A DNA stretch of 64,000 nucleotides from the NCBI GenBank assembly GCA_964500205.1, contig CAZCNS010000013.1, positions 62,001-126,000 of the forward strand. Reading direction: 5' to 3'. A program made the position numbers and the translations under genes. The notes below the pieces were generated by a model. That model worked only from the letters and a program-made list of their open reading frames with translations. It was not told the DNA's origin and made no database searches. Within the stretch, counting starts at the first letter, position 1. Each line of letters opens with the position of its first letter. Of this stretch, positions 1-9,665 are shown one piece after another. The stretch comes from UBA10329 sp964500205 (GTDB taxonomy: Bacteria > Bacteroidota > Bacteroidia > UBA10329).

Positions 1-3000
1 TGTAGAAGTTCAAGACATTCAAACGGATGTTTTTTGGCACATTTAAGCAAGTATTCGAAATAGTAGTGTGGCTCTTTTCTGGCGACATTTGATCGGGCGT
101 ATTTTTTAAGCAATGGGTAAACCTCCAAGAACATTTCTGGGGTGAGGTCGAAGAACGCAGACGAATATTCTCGTATTACTTTTTCATCGGCAGAGTGTAG
201 GAACCTCAGAAAGATCTGGCGGCATTTTACCCGAACGCTTTCTTTTTTATCTCCAAGATTTTTGACGGCCATATCGACCAGTTTTGCTTTTACTTCATTA
301 CTAATTTTAAGCAGCGAGTTTAAAAGCTGATAGCTTCCTTCTTTTTCTTTTAACCATGCTCCTCCCAAAACAACGGCAATTGTTCCGTGTATGGACTCCA
401 TTTTTATAGCTCGTTGGAAGTAGTCGGTAAGCTTATCGAAATTGTTGTTGAGTAAGTATTGAACCGACCAGATGGAATGCTTCATGATTTCCGGTTCGTT
501 GGTGCTTACCAGCTTTAGAAAGACTTCTAGTGTTTTTTGCTCATTGAGGTGCATAAGCCACGCAAGGCGTGGCATTATTGCTACCCGAACACTTAGATTT
601 GGGTCTTCTGCTATTTGGTGTAGCGCATCAAATACGAGGTTTTCAAAAGCGGGGTTGAAATAGACCTCACTGATTCTCCCTGCGGCTGATCCGCGTACAT
701 TATTTGCTCCATCATTCAGCGCATCGTTGCGAATGGTGTTGCCTTCCGGGTCTGGGTGATTCTTGGCAATTTCGATCAGGTATTCCAGCACATCCTGATC
801 CAGGATTTTGGCTTCTATGAAGTATGAGGATACCCAAATGAAGTAAAGCGTGTATTCCCGATCGAATGGAATGGAAAGGGCCTTTTTATAAATGCGCTGC
901 ACTTCGGCTGGGTCGTATTTTGCCTCTTTTAAGCCTGTAAGGCCAGCGACCATGTATTGGTAGGGTACTTTGTTCTCGTCTATCAGTTTTTCGATGAATG
1001 GAAAGAAATGTGATGCCTTGTTTTTTACCTCTGCCTGAAATGCACGGGAGTGCTCCAAAAGAGACCCTCTGGACGATGCGAACTCGGCTTTGTATTCTGC
1101 ATCATACTTTTCAAACGTCTGCTCCCATTGATTGAATGTCATCTTATGGTAGGCCGAGCTGTCCATAGGTGGGCCAACACCGAACGTTCTAAATTTATTA
1201 GGTTCTTTATCCTTTACAGTTTTAAACTTCCGTTGCAGTTCTTGGAAGCGTTTTTTTAGCTGCGGCCTTGCCATCACTTCGTTTAGTGGTATGACACTTA
1301 AATAGAGAAATTGGTGGTGGCCATATCGCATTAAAGTATGCCGCTTCTTGTTGTTGTCATCAGTATATATTCTGACTTCGTACTTCGACTTAATTGAAAG
1401 AACGATCTTGTCTATCGTATCTTTTTGGGCTTGATTGAAGTGCGGATAAACTGCCGTTAATAGCTGCCGGAACTGGAACTGAATCTTGTCGTGTCCTTCC
1501 AGCCCATCTTTTTGGTGAAACAGTTCCATTAGCTGAAATATTTCGTTTGTATAATGGGCTGGGTTTGCCAACAAACCAAAGAACAACAACCTTAAGATGG
1601 TAATGGAATTACTGTTCTGATGCTCTGCCAAGAACTGGTCAAACCACGGAGTAGTTTGTTCTGCTTGCTCTTGCACTTTATCCACGAGCAGATGATATAT
1701 AGCTTCGTGTCCGTGAGAACGGGCATTGCGCTCATAGTCGAACAGCCAGAAACCCAAGTCGATATACAGCTTAGATTTATCCTCGGCACTTGTTTTTGCA
1801 GAAATCTGCTTGATAATATCCAATGCGAAGTCGAGCGCTTTAGTGGTATTAGCCTCGAACATCTTTTTAAATAGCTCTTCGTCCTGATGTTCAAAATGGG
1901 GCTTGTCGTTATTGCCCTTGATGGCTTCAATTTTACTAAGGCAATGGGCTTTGTACTTCTGCATCACCCAATCAACATTGAAATTCAACGCATCTTCGAG
2001 TGTCTTATAGTAACCAAAGCGATCAGTACCTGCTTCAGCTTCATGTTTTTCGAAGAGCTGGAAAGCTGCTGGTATATCCCATTCTTTAACATTGTAGAGC
2101 AACCGGAAAATGAACCTTGATTTCCCTTTAAAATCAGGACAATTCAAAAGAAAATCACAAACAGATTGTCTGCTTTTGGGTAGTTGTTTAATCAAAATCT
2201 GCCACAGCAGGTTAATTTGTGCATCCCACCTTTCAGAGGTGCTTTTGTAATGCAGAAGGGTTTTGATTCTGTCCACAACCTTATTCGCCTTTCCCCAATC
2301 GCGTTCAGCGAGTTTGTTGTGCCAGCCAATCTTTTGAGTAATCAGCTTATCAAGCTCTCCTTCTTCAAGAAGAAACGTAAACCAATTATTGCCTGTAACC
2401 GATTCTAAAAAAGGTAGTTTCAACTCTTTACTCGGGAGAATGCGGGTATTCACTAGTTCCTTTTCCTCTGTTGTTGGGGCTTCTTCAAAACCAAGCAGGT
2501 TCAACAGCATTAGTTTAATATGGAAGCGGTACTTCGAGGAAAGCAGAATGGTTTCGAGGGCTTTTATGTATGCAGCGTGATCTTGTTCACGCAGAAAGCC
2601 AATGATCATTTTCAGGCTGGATCGAATGAAAAGACCTTGATGGTTTTCAAGTATGTAGCTTGTTACTGAATTTCCACTCTGAACGAATTGCTTAGCAAAG
2701 GCAAAGTCAAAAAATGTTTGATGGAAAAACTGGACTTCCTTATCCGTTTCGGTTACGATCCCGTTGCTTTTTAAATAGTCGAACTCGTCTGTGAACGACC
2801 CAGAAAATGGCTTTGAGGAGGTGCTAATTCTTTGCTCTTTGTGCATCTGTTCTGCGATGGCAAAAACTAGGTTTGTGCATTTATCAGAACTAGCCGGTGA
2901 AGTGGTTGGAACCTTGACTATTTGCCGCACCCACAGACTTTCATACAGGTCATGTAATGTGGTTATTGATCGAAGGTTGGTTTGGGAATCGTACACCTTG

Positions 3001-4418
3001 CAAAACACATTTAGATGATGTGGCGTTTGCAGAAGGTTGAGCAATTGCCCAGGGACTTCATTCTCTCTTATTCCGAGCTTGGCAAGCACCTGTTTCACCC
3101 GGCCCGCATCTAATAAATCAACTTTGAAGCTTTTTTGATTTTTGTAGAACTTTAGTTCATTGTCATAATCGAGATCGTATGCTCTAACGGAAATAACCAC
3201 TCTTACCCGATCAATGGAAATGAGCTTTCTAACAAGAAGGTTGTAGGCATCGAGGTATTCTCGTTTGGCTGATAAAGACTGGGAAAGTGCATCTATCTGG
3301 TCAATGAGCACAACTACTCGTTCGCTGGCTTCGCTTAGCGTTCGAACTACTTTTTCGAATGAGTCTTCGAGATCAATTTTGTTTTGTAGGTCGGTAATAC
3401 TTTCAGCATAAAGCCTATCAGCTTTTAAGGCAATTGCAGGTACTCTGGTTTCTTTGAGTTTCAGAAACACATCTTTCAGAATAACCGTTTTTCCACTTCC
3501 CGCACCGCCAACTAGCAAAACCACTGGTTGCTCATCTTTTCCGATTGGCGATTTGATCCATTGAAGCAAATCAGTCGTTTCCTTTCTGTCAATGTGCGAA
3601 TTTTCCACCCCTTCAAAAGAGCTGTTGTAATCCGTTAGGTAATGGGAGGCATGATCAAATTTTTGCAGAATAACATCAACCGGAATATTGGAGGTGGTTT
3701 GGTATTCGCTCTTCTTTTTTAGCTCTTCCGCCAGCTTTTCAACTGGCTTCGATTCAACCACCGTTCTAACCTCGAAAAAGGTTTTGATTATTGATTGGAA
3801 ACCGTCAGCGTTTAGCAGCGTGTCCAAGTCTTGTGGGATAATCTTCTTTATGGTAATTGACGCGAGTACTGTTTTTAGGTCAGACTCAATGTCGTTGTAT
3901 TTAAGGTGTTTAAGTTCTTCATTGGCATTTATTACAGTTTCTGTCCAGTCTTTTAGTTCTTTCTGTTTTAGTATCTCGTTGTTGAAGTCGTCCAGTAAAT
4001 CTTTAGCCTTTTCATTGAAACCGTAGGAAACGGCAAATCAGTATGTAAATTTCTTAGGGTCATGAATCAACCGCTTGTCCAAAAGATAATGCAGCACAAA
4101 CTTGATGATCTCCCTTGCACATTCTGGCCTCGAAATTCTAATACCGCTATCGATACTATGCTTGCACTGAATTAGCCCAAGTGATTTGCCATCCAAATGC
4201 AAACTACAATCTCGCCCACGTTCCCGAACCCCTTGCAGAAGATTGATTTCGTCATACTTACCCTTCCAGTCTTTCTCAAGTCGTAGCTTGCCAATTGAGT
4301 ATAGCAATTCTTCAAACCTTCTGTCGTTAAGGGCAGAGTACGGGTAACCCTTATTGGGCAAAGCCGCAGGTTTGTTGGTTGCTTCTTTTATATCTGGTTG
4401 AGTGTATGTTAAGGGCAT
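1..4418 (-). pseudogene. AVAST-like STAND NTPase with N-terminal nuclease domain, split by an in-frame TGA, 3' end outside window
   Basis: Read from the ATG at 4418, the frame gives 126 residues, then TGA (4040-4038), then at least 1,345 further codons in the same frame without a stop to the window edge. Residues 1-126 look like a PD-(D/E)XK/Mrr-type nuclease: RRFEELL near 33-39, GRD ending at D70 and the IQCKH motif (Q84, K86). A P-loop GGAGSGKT sits at about 304-311 (3509-3486) and a Walker B VVVLIDQIDAL with D373. More than 900 residues of helical-repeat-like sequence follow. Nuclease-STAND ATPase-repeat sensor is the layout of Avs (AVAST) phage-sensing proteins; the exact family is inference. 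No ATG follows the TGA before the P-loop, so a restarted product would lack both domains. The text across the stop (KKFTY-stop-FAVSYGF) would read smoothly with a Trp (TGG to TGA). The gene is visibly AT-richer than its neighbours. Sequencing error or readthrough cannot be excluded. Confidence 0.8.
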
Positions 4419-4444
4419 TAGGAAATGCTACAGTTTTGAATCAT
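4418..4444 (-). other. Possible 8-codon leader ORF overlapping the STAND gene start
   Basis: An ATG at 4444 opens an 8-codon frame (MIQNCSIS) whose TAA overlaps the ATG at 4418 as TAATG. Such an overlap would permit translational coupling. It may equally be chance in an AT-rich leader, and no clear ribosome binding site was identified. Confidence 0.2.
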
Positions 4445-5009
4445 TTTTTTATACTCCCATGAAGTTTCGCACAATTAAGCACAACGACTGGCTAAAGATA
4501 ACCAGTTATCGTTAGCTGACTCTGTCAGTTTGCGTTAGACGTTTGTGTTTGAGTTCCTTGGCGGTGCATACTCGCAAGCAATACGCTTTGTTCCGATGAT
4601 GTCGCCCAAGGTGGCGCGGGCCTTGGCGGTCGGGGAGGCTTTGGGTTCCCGTCATCGTAGTAGGGCATGGTGTAAGCGTTTGGTTCTGCACCGCTAAGGT
4701 GGGGAAAAATCTATGGGCCACGGGCTTGTACTGTTCGCTTCGGCAGCTCGGTCAGGGTGATGCTTCGGGTTGGGAGCCGTGTTTTTGGGGCGTAGGTCGT
4801 TCACCTACTGTCGCAGGTAGGCAGTCTGCTAATGCAGCTTCCTGACCTGTAGTCGCGACACTGCCGCGATAGGGAGGGGCTGGTTGGGCTGTGTCATCAA
4901 TGCGGTTCATCCCTCTCATCCTCCGATCTGAGCAGTTGCATCATACGGATGTACATCGTGCATCGGGTAGGAGAGGGGTGCGCTCAGTTGCCTGTTTGGA
5001 GAGAACATG
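4445..5009. other. Non-coding stretch with a cluster of short hairpins
   Basis: I find no convincing gene here. The stretch is GC-rich, unlike the STAND gene beside it. Three short inverted repeats follow one another: CCTAC/GTAGG (4804-4808 with 4817-4821), CTGC/GCAG (4826-4829 with 4834-4837) and TCGCG/CGCGA (4853-4857 with 4865-4869). They could fold into a small structured RNA, but I do not recognise any RNA family (no tRNA-like end, no RNase P, tmRNA or SRP signatures). The leftmost part must hold the promoter of the minus-strand STAND gene. Confidence 0.35.
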
Positions 5010-5262
5010 AAAAATCAAAGTGGTTCTGTGGTTTCCACGGACGGACTTGGAAAAATCAAAGTGGTTCTGTGGTTTCCACAGACGGACTTGGAAAAATCAA
5101 AGTGGTTCTGTGGTTTTCACAGACAGACTTGGAAAAACCAAAGTGGTTCTGTTGTTTTCACAGACGCACTCGGAAAAATCAAAGTGGTTCTGTGGTTTCC
5201 ACAGACGGACTTGGAAAAATCAAAGGGGTTCTGTGGTTTCCACAGCAATGCTCCGAAAAACC
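5010..5262. repeat. 41-bp tandem repeat array, six units plus a partial seventh, each with a hairpin
   Basis: The units start at 5010, 5051, 5092, 5133, 5174 and 5215, with exact 41-bp spacing, and a decayed seventh starts at 5256. Each unit carries a dyad with arms CTGTGG and CCACAG around TTT (imperfect in units 1, 3 and 4). An outer AAGT/ACTT pairing lengthens the stem. Read on the minus strand, every hairpin is followed by the T-rich tract TTTGATTTTT, so each unit resembles an intrinsic terminator in that direction. Because 41 is not a multiple of three, all three forward frames stay open across the array and produce three overlapping spurious repeat peptides. There are no unique spacers, so it is not a CRISPR array. 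Confidence 0.95.
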
Positions 5263-5449
5263 GGATGTTCAATGGTGTTCAATTTTTTAGGGATCTTCGG
5301 TTGCTTGGGGCATGTGGCAATTGATGATCTTGTTGCTATTGAGCGGTCTGAAAATGTGTGAATTCATAATGAATGTTAAAAATGATGTTTTGGGAAATGC
5401 GTTTTATGGAGGTTTTCTAAAAATTTGTGCCACACATAAAACAAACATC

Positions 5450-6439
5450 ATGGCACAACGACCTTGGATTTTCATGATCAACACCTTTGAGGTGAACACC
5501 AGGAGCAGTAACCGCAAGATGCTGTCGCTGGTGACAGACACGCACGCGAAGCTCAGCGTAGGCAACGCGGATCCGGACATACAGGCTCTATTTGCCCTGC
5601 TTGACCCGATCTACAACAACTACCGGCAGATCTGCATCGACTTTGATGTGGTGGCCGGCAACCGGCAAGGCGGCACCCTCGCGTTCGAGAATGTGATGGC
5701 ACAGATACCCGCGCAGCTCCGGATATGGGAGGCCGGGGTGCGTGCCATACATTTTGAGGACACGCCCGAGGAGCGTGCCATCTTCCCCAATAAGCGGGGT
5801 CCGTTTCAGTCAGGTACATACGAGGAGCGCCTGAGCGCGATCGGCTCGCTGGCGCAGAAACTGAGCACGATACCTGCCCTTGCGAGCACGCGTGCACAGG
5901 TACAGAGCTTCTACAACATGGCGTTGGGCACCCGCGTGGCCCAGCAGCAGGATGAGGGGGCACTGGCCAGCATGAGCGACCTGCGCGAGAATGAGCGTGT
6001 GCTGGTGGCCGATACACTCTATGGCATACTGGGCTCGCTGATGTTCAAATACCGCTCAGACAGGCGTCATATCGACAACTATTTTGACCTTACCCTGCTG
6101 CGGTCGAAGGCCGAGGTGTCACAGCAGCTTACAGTGAGCGGCACTTTGCGCCATGCGGTCACCTCTGCCCCGCTTGCCAATGCGCTGGTCACGCTGACGC
6201 TCGCTGATGGTCAGCGCACGATGACCACCGACCTTCAAGGCAATTTCGAGTTTAGAGAGCTGGAGCTGGATGAGTCGGAGGAGGCCGAAGTGACATTCAG
6301 CCTGTCAGGCTTCACGCCCCGTACCGAGTTGTTGACCCTGGTGCCTGGGGAAGACCAGGTGGTTGACTCACTGCTGATGCCGCAGAGCATACCCACACCA
6401 CCGCCCCCTACACCCACACCACCGCCCCCCGCGCCCTGA
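5450..6439 (+). CDS. Hypothetical protein with C-terminal carboxypeptidase-regulatory-like domain and proline-rich tail
   Basis: 329 residues from the ATG at 5450 (MAQRPWIFMINTF). An upstream in-frame ATG at 5312 would add a 46-residue low-quality extension lying just after the repeat array, so the later start is preferred. The first 240 or so residues resemble no family I recognise and show no signal peptide or membrane segment. About residues 245-310 look like a carboxypeptidase-regulatory-like beta-sandwich (VSGTLRHAVTSAPLANALVT, then TDLQGNFEFREL), a module found in many Bacteroidota proteins. The last 15 residues are almost only Pro and Thr. The gene stands alone between the repeat array and a strong terminator. 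Function unknown; a structural or surface-associated role would be a guess. Confidence 0.75.
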   Translation: MAQRPWIFMINTFEVNTRSSNRKMLSLVTDTHAKLSVGNADPDIQALFALLDPIYNNYRQICIDFDVVAGNRQGGTLAFENVMAQIPAQLRIWEAGVRAIHFEDTPEERAIFPNKRGPFQSGTYEERLSAIGSLAQKLSTIPALASTRAQVQSFYNMALGTRVAQQQDEGALASMSDLRENERVLVADTLYGILGSLMFKYRSDRRHIDNYFDLTLLRSKAEVSQQLTVSGTLRHAVTSAPLANALVTLTLADGQRTMTTDLQGNFEFRELELDESEEAEVTFSLSGFTPRTELLTLVPGEDQVVDSLLMPQSIPTPPPPTPTPPPPAP

Positions 6440-6448
6440 TGTGGCCTG

Positions 6449-6487
6449 ACGCCCCGCTGGTGAAGTTGCCAGCGGGGCGTTTTTTTA
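6449..6487 (+). terminator. Intrinsic terminator of the 5450-6439 gene
   Basis: Stem arms ACGCCCCGCTGG (6449-6460) and CCAGCGGGGCGT (6469-6480) enclose an 8-nt loop and are followed by seven T. It starts about ten bases after the stop codon. Confidence 0.93.
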
Positions 6488-6532
6488 AGTCGGTGTCAGG
6501 TTGTGGCTTCGGGCGGGGTGACCGAAAGACCA

Positions 6533-6727
6533 TCAAGGGGTCATGTCCTTGAGCATCTCGTATTTCCGCTGTCTTTCCTTCCAGCGTTCGAGGGCATACT
6601 GCTGCATGTCGTCCACCTTGTCCTTCTCGTCTATGATCTCGAAACCGAGCAGCGACTCGATGATGTCATGCCATAGGAGACGCGACCTGCGTGCGGGTGG
6701 CAAAATAGCGCATCCATGGAGCCCCAA
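6533..6727 (-). pseudogene. Remnant of a CNNM/CorC-type (DUF21-CBS) transporter gene, C-terminal fragment
   Basis: The last 45 or so codons read DIIESLLGFEIIDEKDKVDD and onward through an Ala/Glu/Arg-rich helix to a TGA at 6533. This matches the end of the CBS-pair region of HlyC/CorC (CNNM) proteins, where an EDIIE-LLG-EI-DE-D-V-DM pattern is typical. Upstream the frame turns into unrelated Pro/Arg-rich sequence. A one-base shift near 6668 restores a more family-like reading (SPMA followed by DIIE). The rest of the roughly 430-residue protein is absent, so this is a decayed fragment. The remainder of 6488-6891 holds nothing else that I can recognise. Confidence 0.5.
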
Positions 6728-6891
6728 TTCCGTGCGGGAGTGTACGATGGTCTCTACTTGACAGGGTTCTGGTATCTCAGGTTCTTTGCCGTGACTACAG
6801 GACTGGCACTCTGATATCGGAAGGAGGCAGTAAATTCGCGGCCTTGTTCTGACGGTGACGGCCGCGTGCCCATCCTGACATAAACGCTGTG

Positions 6892-8841
6892 ATGTCGCGT
6901 ATCATCGTACTGCTTGCACTCCTTCTGCCATACACGCAGCACAGCAGGGCGCAGGAGCTCTTCAGGTATGACAGCCTTTACGAGGTGAAGGAGGGGCTTC
7001 TTGGGAAAGCCGACTTCCAATACAGCAAGGACAGGAGCGGCACACCGCTGCGACAGGGGGCGTTCAGTTTCGTGGCAGCACAGATGGACACCACGTGCGC
7101 CACGCGGGCTAAGGATGTGGTGTGGACCGGCAGCTATAAGGATAACCTGAAGGACGGGGCATGGGAGTACACCGAGCTGTTGCAGGAGGTGGAGGTGGTG
7201 GGTTTCACAGACACCTTTAAGGTGAATCTGCTGCTCAGTACTTTGAGAGAACGCATCAGAGGCACGTTTGACAAAGGGGTGCCCGAGGGACCGTGGACCC
7301 TCTCTTCCAGGGCATTCGAGAACGGCCGTCCGATAGGTGCCGGCAGCTCCGCCTCACTGCTGATGTCGCAGGCCAAGGTCTCTGGAAGGTTCGAGGCGGC
7401 AGGAACGGATGTTCGCGGGCATCCGTACCGCATATCCGGTGAGGCGTTGGATGGTCTGATGGTAGGCCCTTGGGAACTGGAACTGACGGTGAATGGCAGC
7501 GTTGTGCGCGAGGTGCGCGATTATGTGAAGGGATTCCTGCGGACGCTGCGGAGGATGGATGCAGGCACCGGGGACACGCTGCTTGTGGTAGATTTTCCGC
7601 TATCAAAAGAGGTGCAGAAGGTGATGGAGGGTGGTCGCACATCGCTGCGGCCGGCCAATGTGCCGTTGAGCCTCAATTTCAGTGACGGCTATCCCCGCAG
7701 TTCGACCTACCTGTCGGTGCAGCGCCCCGGTGGTGCGCTGATAGACCAGGTGCTGAAGCAGGTGTTCAAGAACGATGATGGCGTGTACAGGACGAACGGG
7801 TTGCCGCTTGGCACCAACCGCTTGATCCATCCGCTATCAGACACCGAGGAGCAGCTGCTGGCAAGCTGGCCTGAGCTGGTAAGGGACTACGAGGAGTCGG
7901 TGATGCGTCTGGCCTCGCTGCAGGATGAATTCTCGCGTTTTGCGACCAACGATACCTTGGAGCACATCCATCGCTGGGTAGCCCTGCAGCAGGACGTGTT
8001 GGGAAGCATAGCACCTTGGGGCAGGTCTTTTGAGAATAAGGAGATAGAGTTCTACGACCGCAAGGGCATGCTGCTGGACCATGCCGCAGAGACCCTGCTG
8101 ATGGATTCCCTTCACCTTCCGCACAGTGAGGTCATCATCCTCTTCGGGGAAGCGTCCCGCGAGGAGGGTCTGCTTCAGTTCGTCACTGCCAATATGGAGG
8201 ACCGCATGCTCTATGCCGATTCGTTGGAGCGTCTCTATCAGGACGTGATAGCGGGTCTGTCGCTTGACGAGAGCATCGCCTCACTGGCCTCGCGCATAGA
8301 GGAGGTGGCAGCCAGCACAGGCAAGGCCCTGCGTGACGGAGTGACTGATGAGCGGGTGGCACCTTTCGCAGACCGGATGAGGAGTGTCTATGTCGATGCG
8401 CAGCTGAACGAGGCCGTGTCCCGTTTCCGTGATTTCAATGCATCGAGGGAGGTGCAGCGCGCATTCGGAGACTCTATCGTGTCGGCATACGCGGAGGTCG
8501 AGGACATGCTTCAGGTGGCATCCCGTATATATCGCAGGGCAGATGCCATAGACACCCTTTACACCGAGTATGTGTTCGACCCCTACACTTTCAACGACCG
8601 GTTCCCGAGGCGGATAAAGAGGAGGCTGTATCAGTTTGCGGCCGAAGAGACCTTCGCCATGTTGGTGGCCGAGGCGCTGCGTGCGACCGATGCCGCCCTG
8701 ATGCGCAGATGGCTGCAGCGCATAGAGGATATGCAGCGCATGCTTGTAAGTGTGCTCAATGAGGACACCGCACGCATGGAGAGGCGCATACGCACCAAGA
8801 TGACCCTGGAACAGCGACTTGAACTGCTTGGCATCGATTAA
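6892..8841 (+). CDS. Secreted protein with MORN-like repeats and a long helical C-terminus
   Basis: 649 residues from the ATG at 6892; a GTG one codon earlier is possible. The first 21 residues form a signal peptide (MSRIIVLLALLLPYTQHSRA, cleaved before QELF). About residues 40-210 contain repeated blocks of the type GSYKDNLKDGAWEY, GTFDKGVPEGPWTL and SGEALDGLMVGPWEL, which resemble the MORN-like/YwqK repeats common in Bacteroidota. The last 300 or so residues are charged and strongly helical. No catalytic motif is visible. It lies six bases upstream of the DUF2490 gene in the same orientation, so the two are probably co-transcribed and both act in the envelope. Specific function unknown. Confidence 0.8.
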   Translation: MSRIIVLLALLLPYTQHSRAQELFRYDSLYEVKEGLLGKADFQYSKDRSGTPLRQGAFSFVAAQMDTTCATRAKDVVWTGSYKDNLKDGAWEYTELLQEVEVVGFTDTFKVNLLLSTLRERIRGTFDKGVPEGPWTLSSRAFENGRPIGAGSSASLLMSQAKVSGRFEAAGTDVRGHPYRISGEALDGLMVGPWELELTVNGSVVREVRDYVKGFLRTLRRMDAGTGDTLLVVDFPLSKEVQKVMEGGRTSLRPANVPLSLNFSDGYPRSSTYLSVQRPGGALIDQVLKQVFKNDDGVYRTNGLPLGTNRLIHPLSDTEEQLLASWPELVRDYEESVMRLASLQDEFSRFATNDTLEHIHRWVALQQDVLGSIAPWGRSFENKEIEFYDRKGMLLDHAAETLLMDSLHLPHSEVIILFGEASREEGLLQFVTANMEDRMLYADSLERLYQDVIAGLSLDESIASLASRIEEVAASTGKALRDGVTDERVAPFADRMRSVYVDAQLNEAVSRFRDFNASREVQRAFGDSIVSAYAEVEDMLQVASRIYRRADAIDTLYTEYVFDPYTFNDRFPRRIKRRLYQFAAEETFAMLVAEALRATDAALMRRWLQRIEDMQRMLVSVLNEDTARMERRIRTKMTLEQRLELLGID

Positions 8842-8847
8842 CCGGAG

Positions 8848-9660
8848 ATGGTAAGGACACTTTGGCTCTTGATGGTGCTGATGCAAGCTTGGCAGGGATC
8901 CAGGGCACAGAGCACGGATATCGACCTCAGCTCCAAGCAGTCCCGCCAGACCATGGAAGGCTGGTTCGGTGCGTACACCAAGTACAGGGTGACTGAGAAG
9001 GTCTTCTACTACGGTGAATATCACTACCGTAGGCGCAATTTCATGCGCGACATGGCACAGGTCTATCTCAGGTTCGGAGCCACCTACCTCGTGAATAAGA
9101 ACCTGGAGGTGACGGCCGGTGTGGTTACTCCCGTTTATTGGGCCCCGGACCGTACCCGCGAGAACATAGACCCTGTGGTGATGCAATACCGGCTCTGGGA
9201 GCAGTTGCTGTTCGTTCAGCGATTCAAGCGATTGAAGCTTTATCACCAATTGCGTTTTGAGCAGCGATGGAGACGCTCTTATGTGAAGGATTCCCCTTTT
9301 CTGCTCACCTATAGGTTCCGGTACAAGATCATGACCTACATACCGCTCAACAGGCCGACACTTGTCAATCGTACCCTGTTCTTCTCAGCCTACGAGGAGA
9401 TATTCATCCAGGCAGGCAACTCCATCATCTACGACCATTTTGAGGATAACCGAGTGTTCCTCGGACTGGGTTATATCATCAACGAGAGTTTTCAAGTTCA
9501 GGCAGGTTACATGTGGACATTCCGTCATGCCGGTGCGCCCAACAGGTATGAGCACAGGCATGTTCCACGTGTTAGCATCTACCACAACCTTGATTTTTAC
9601 GGCAAGCGTCAGGAGAAGAACCGCCAGCGGCAGGTGCGTATCCTCAATGACGATTTCTGA
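8848..9660 (+). CDS. DUF2490 family outer-membrane protein
   Basis: 270 residues with an N-terminal signal peptide (MVRTLWLLMVLMQAWQGSRA, then QSTDIDL). The rest is rich in alternating aromatic and polar residues typical of beta-barrel strands, with a family-like order: an early KYRVTEKVFYYGEYHYRRR block, then RLWEQLLFVQRF, YHQLRFEQRW and RFRYKI strands, and a final NRVFLGLGY/FQVQAGYMW pair. DUF2490 proteins are predicted 8-12 stranded barrels of unknown role. It follows the MORN-like gene by six bases and ends five bases before the convergent ispH stop. Confidence in the family is good; the function is not known. Confidence 0.8.
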   Translation: MVRTLWLLMVLMQAWQGSRAQSTDIDLSSKQSRQTMEGWFGAYTKYRVTEKVFYYGEYHYRRRNFMRDMAQVYLRFGATYLVNKNLEVTAGVVTPVYWAPDRTRENIDPVVMQYRLWEQLLFVQRFKRLKLYHQLRFEQRWRRSYVKDSPFLLTYRFRYKIMTYIPLNRPTLVNRTLFFSAYEEIFIQAGNSIIYDHFEDNRVFLGLGYIINESFQVQAGYMWTFRHAGAPNRYEHRHVPRVSIYHNLDFYGKRQEKNRQRQVRILNDDF

Positions 9661-9665
9661 CCTTT

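Noticed and set aside
4510..4545. Integron attC-like core (GTTAGAC) near the accessory region
   Set aside because: No matching inverse core at the right distance and no cassette or integrase gene was found.
5010..5262. CRISPR-like array
   Set aside because: Units follow one another without unique spacers and no cas gene is in the window.
4949..5361. Three overlapping forward reading frames with repeated Lys/Ser/Phe/Trp peptides
   Set aside because: They are the same 41-bp DNA repeat read in three frames; 41 is not a multiple of three, so each frame only cycles through the unit.
8281..9249. 322-codon minus-strand frame opposite the MORN-like and DUF2490 genes
   Set aside because: Antisense shadow created by codon bias; it has no family-like motifs and covers two real genes.
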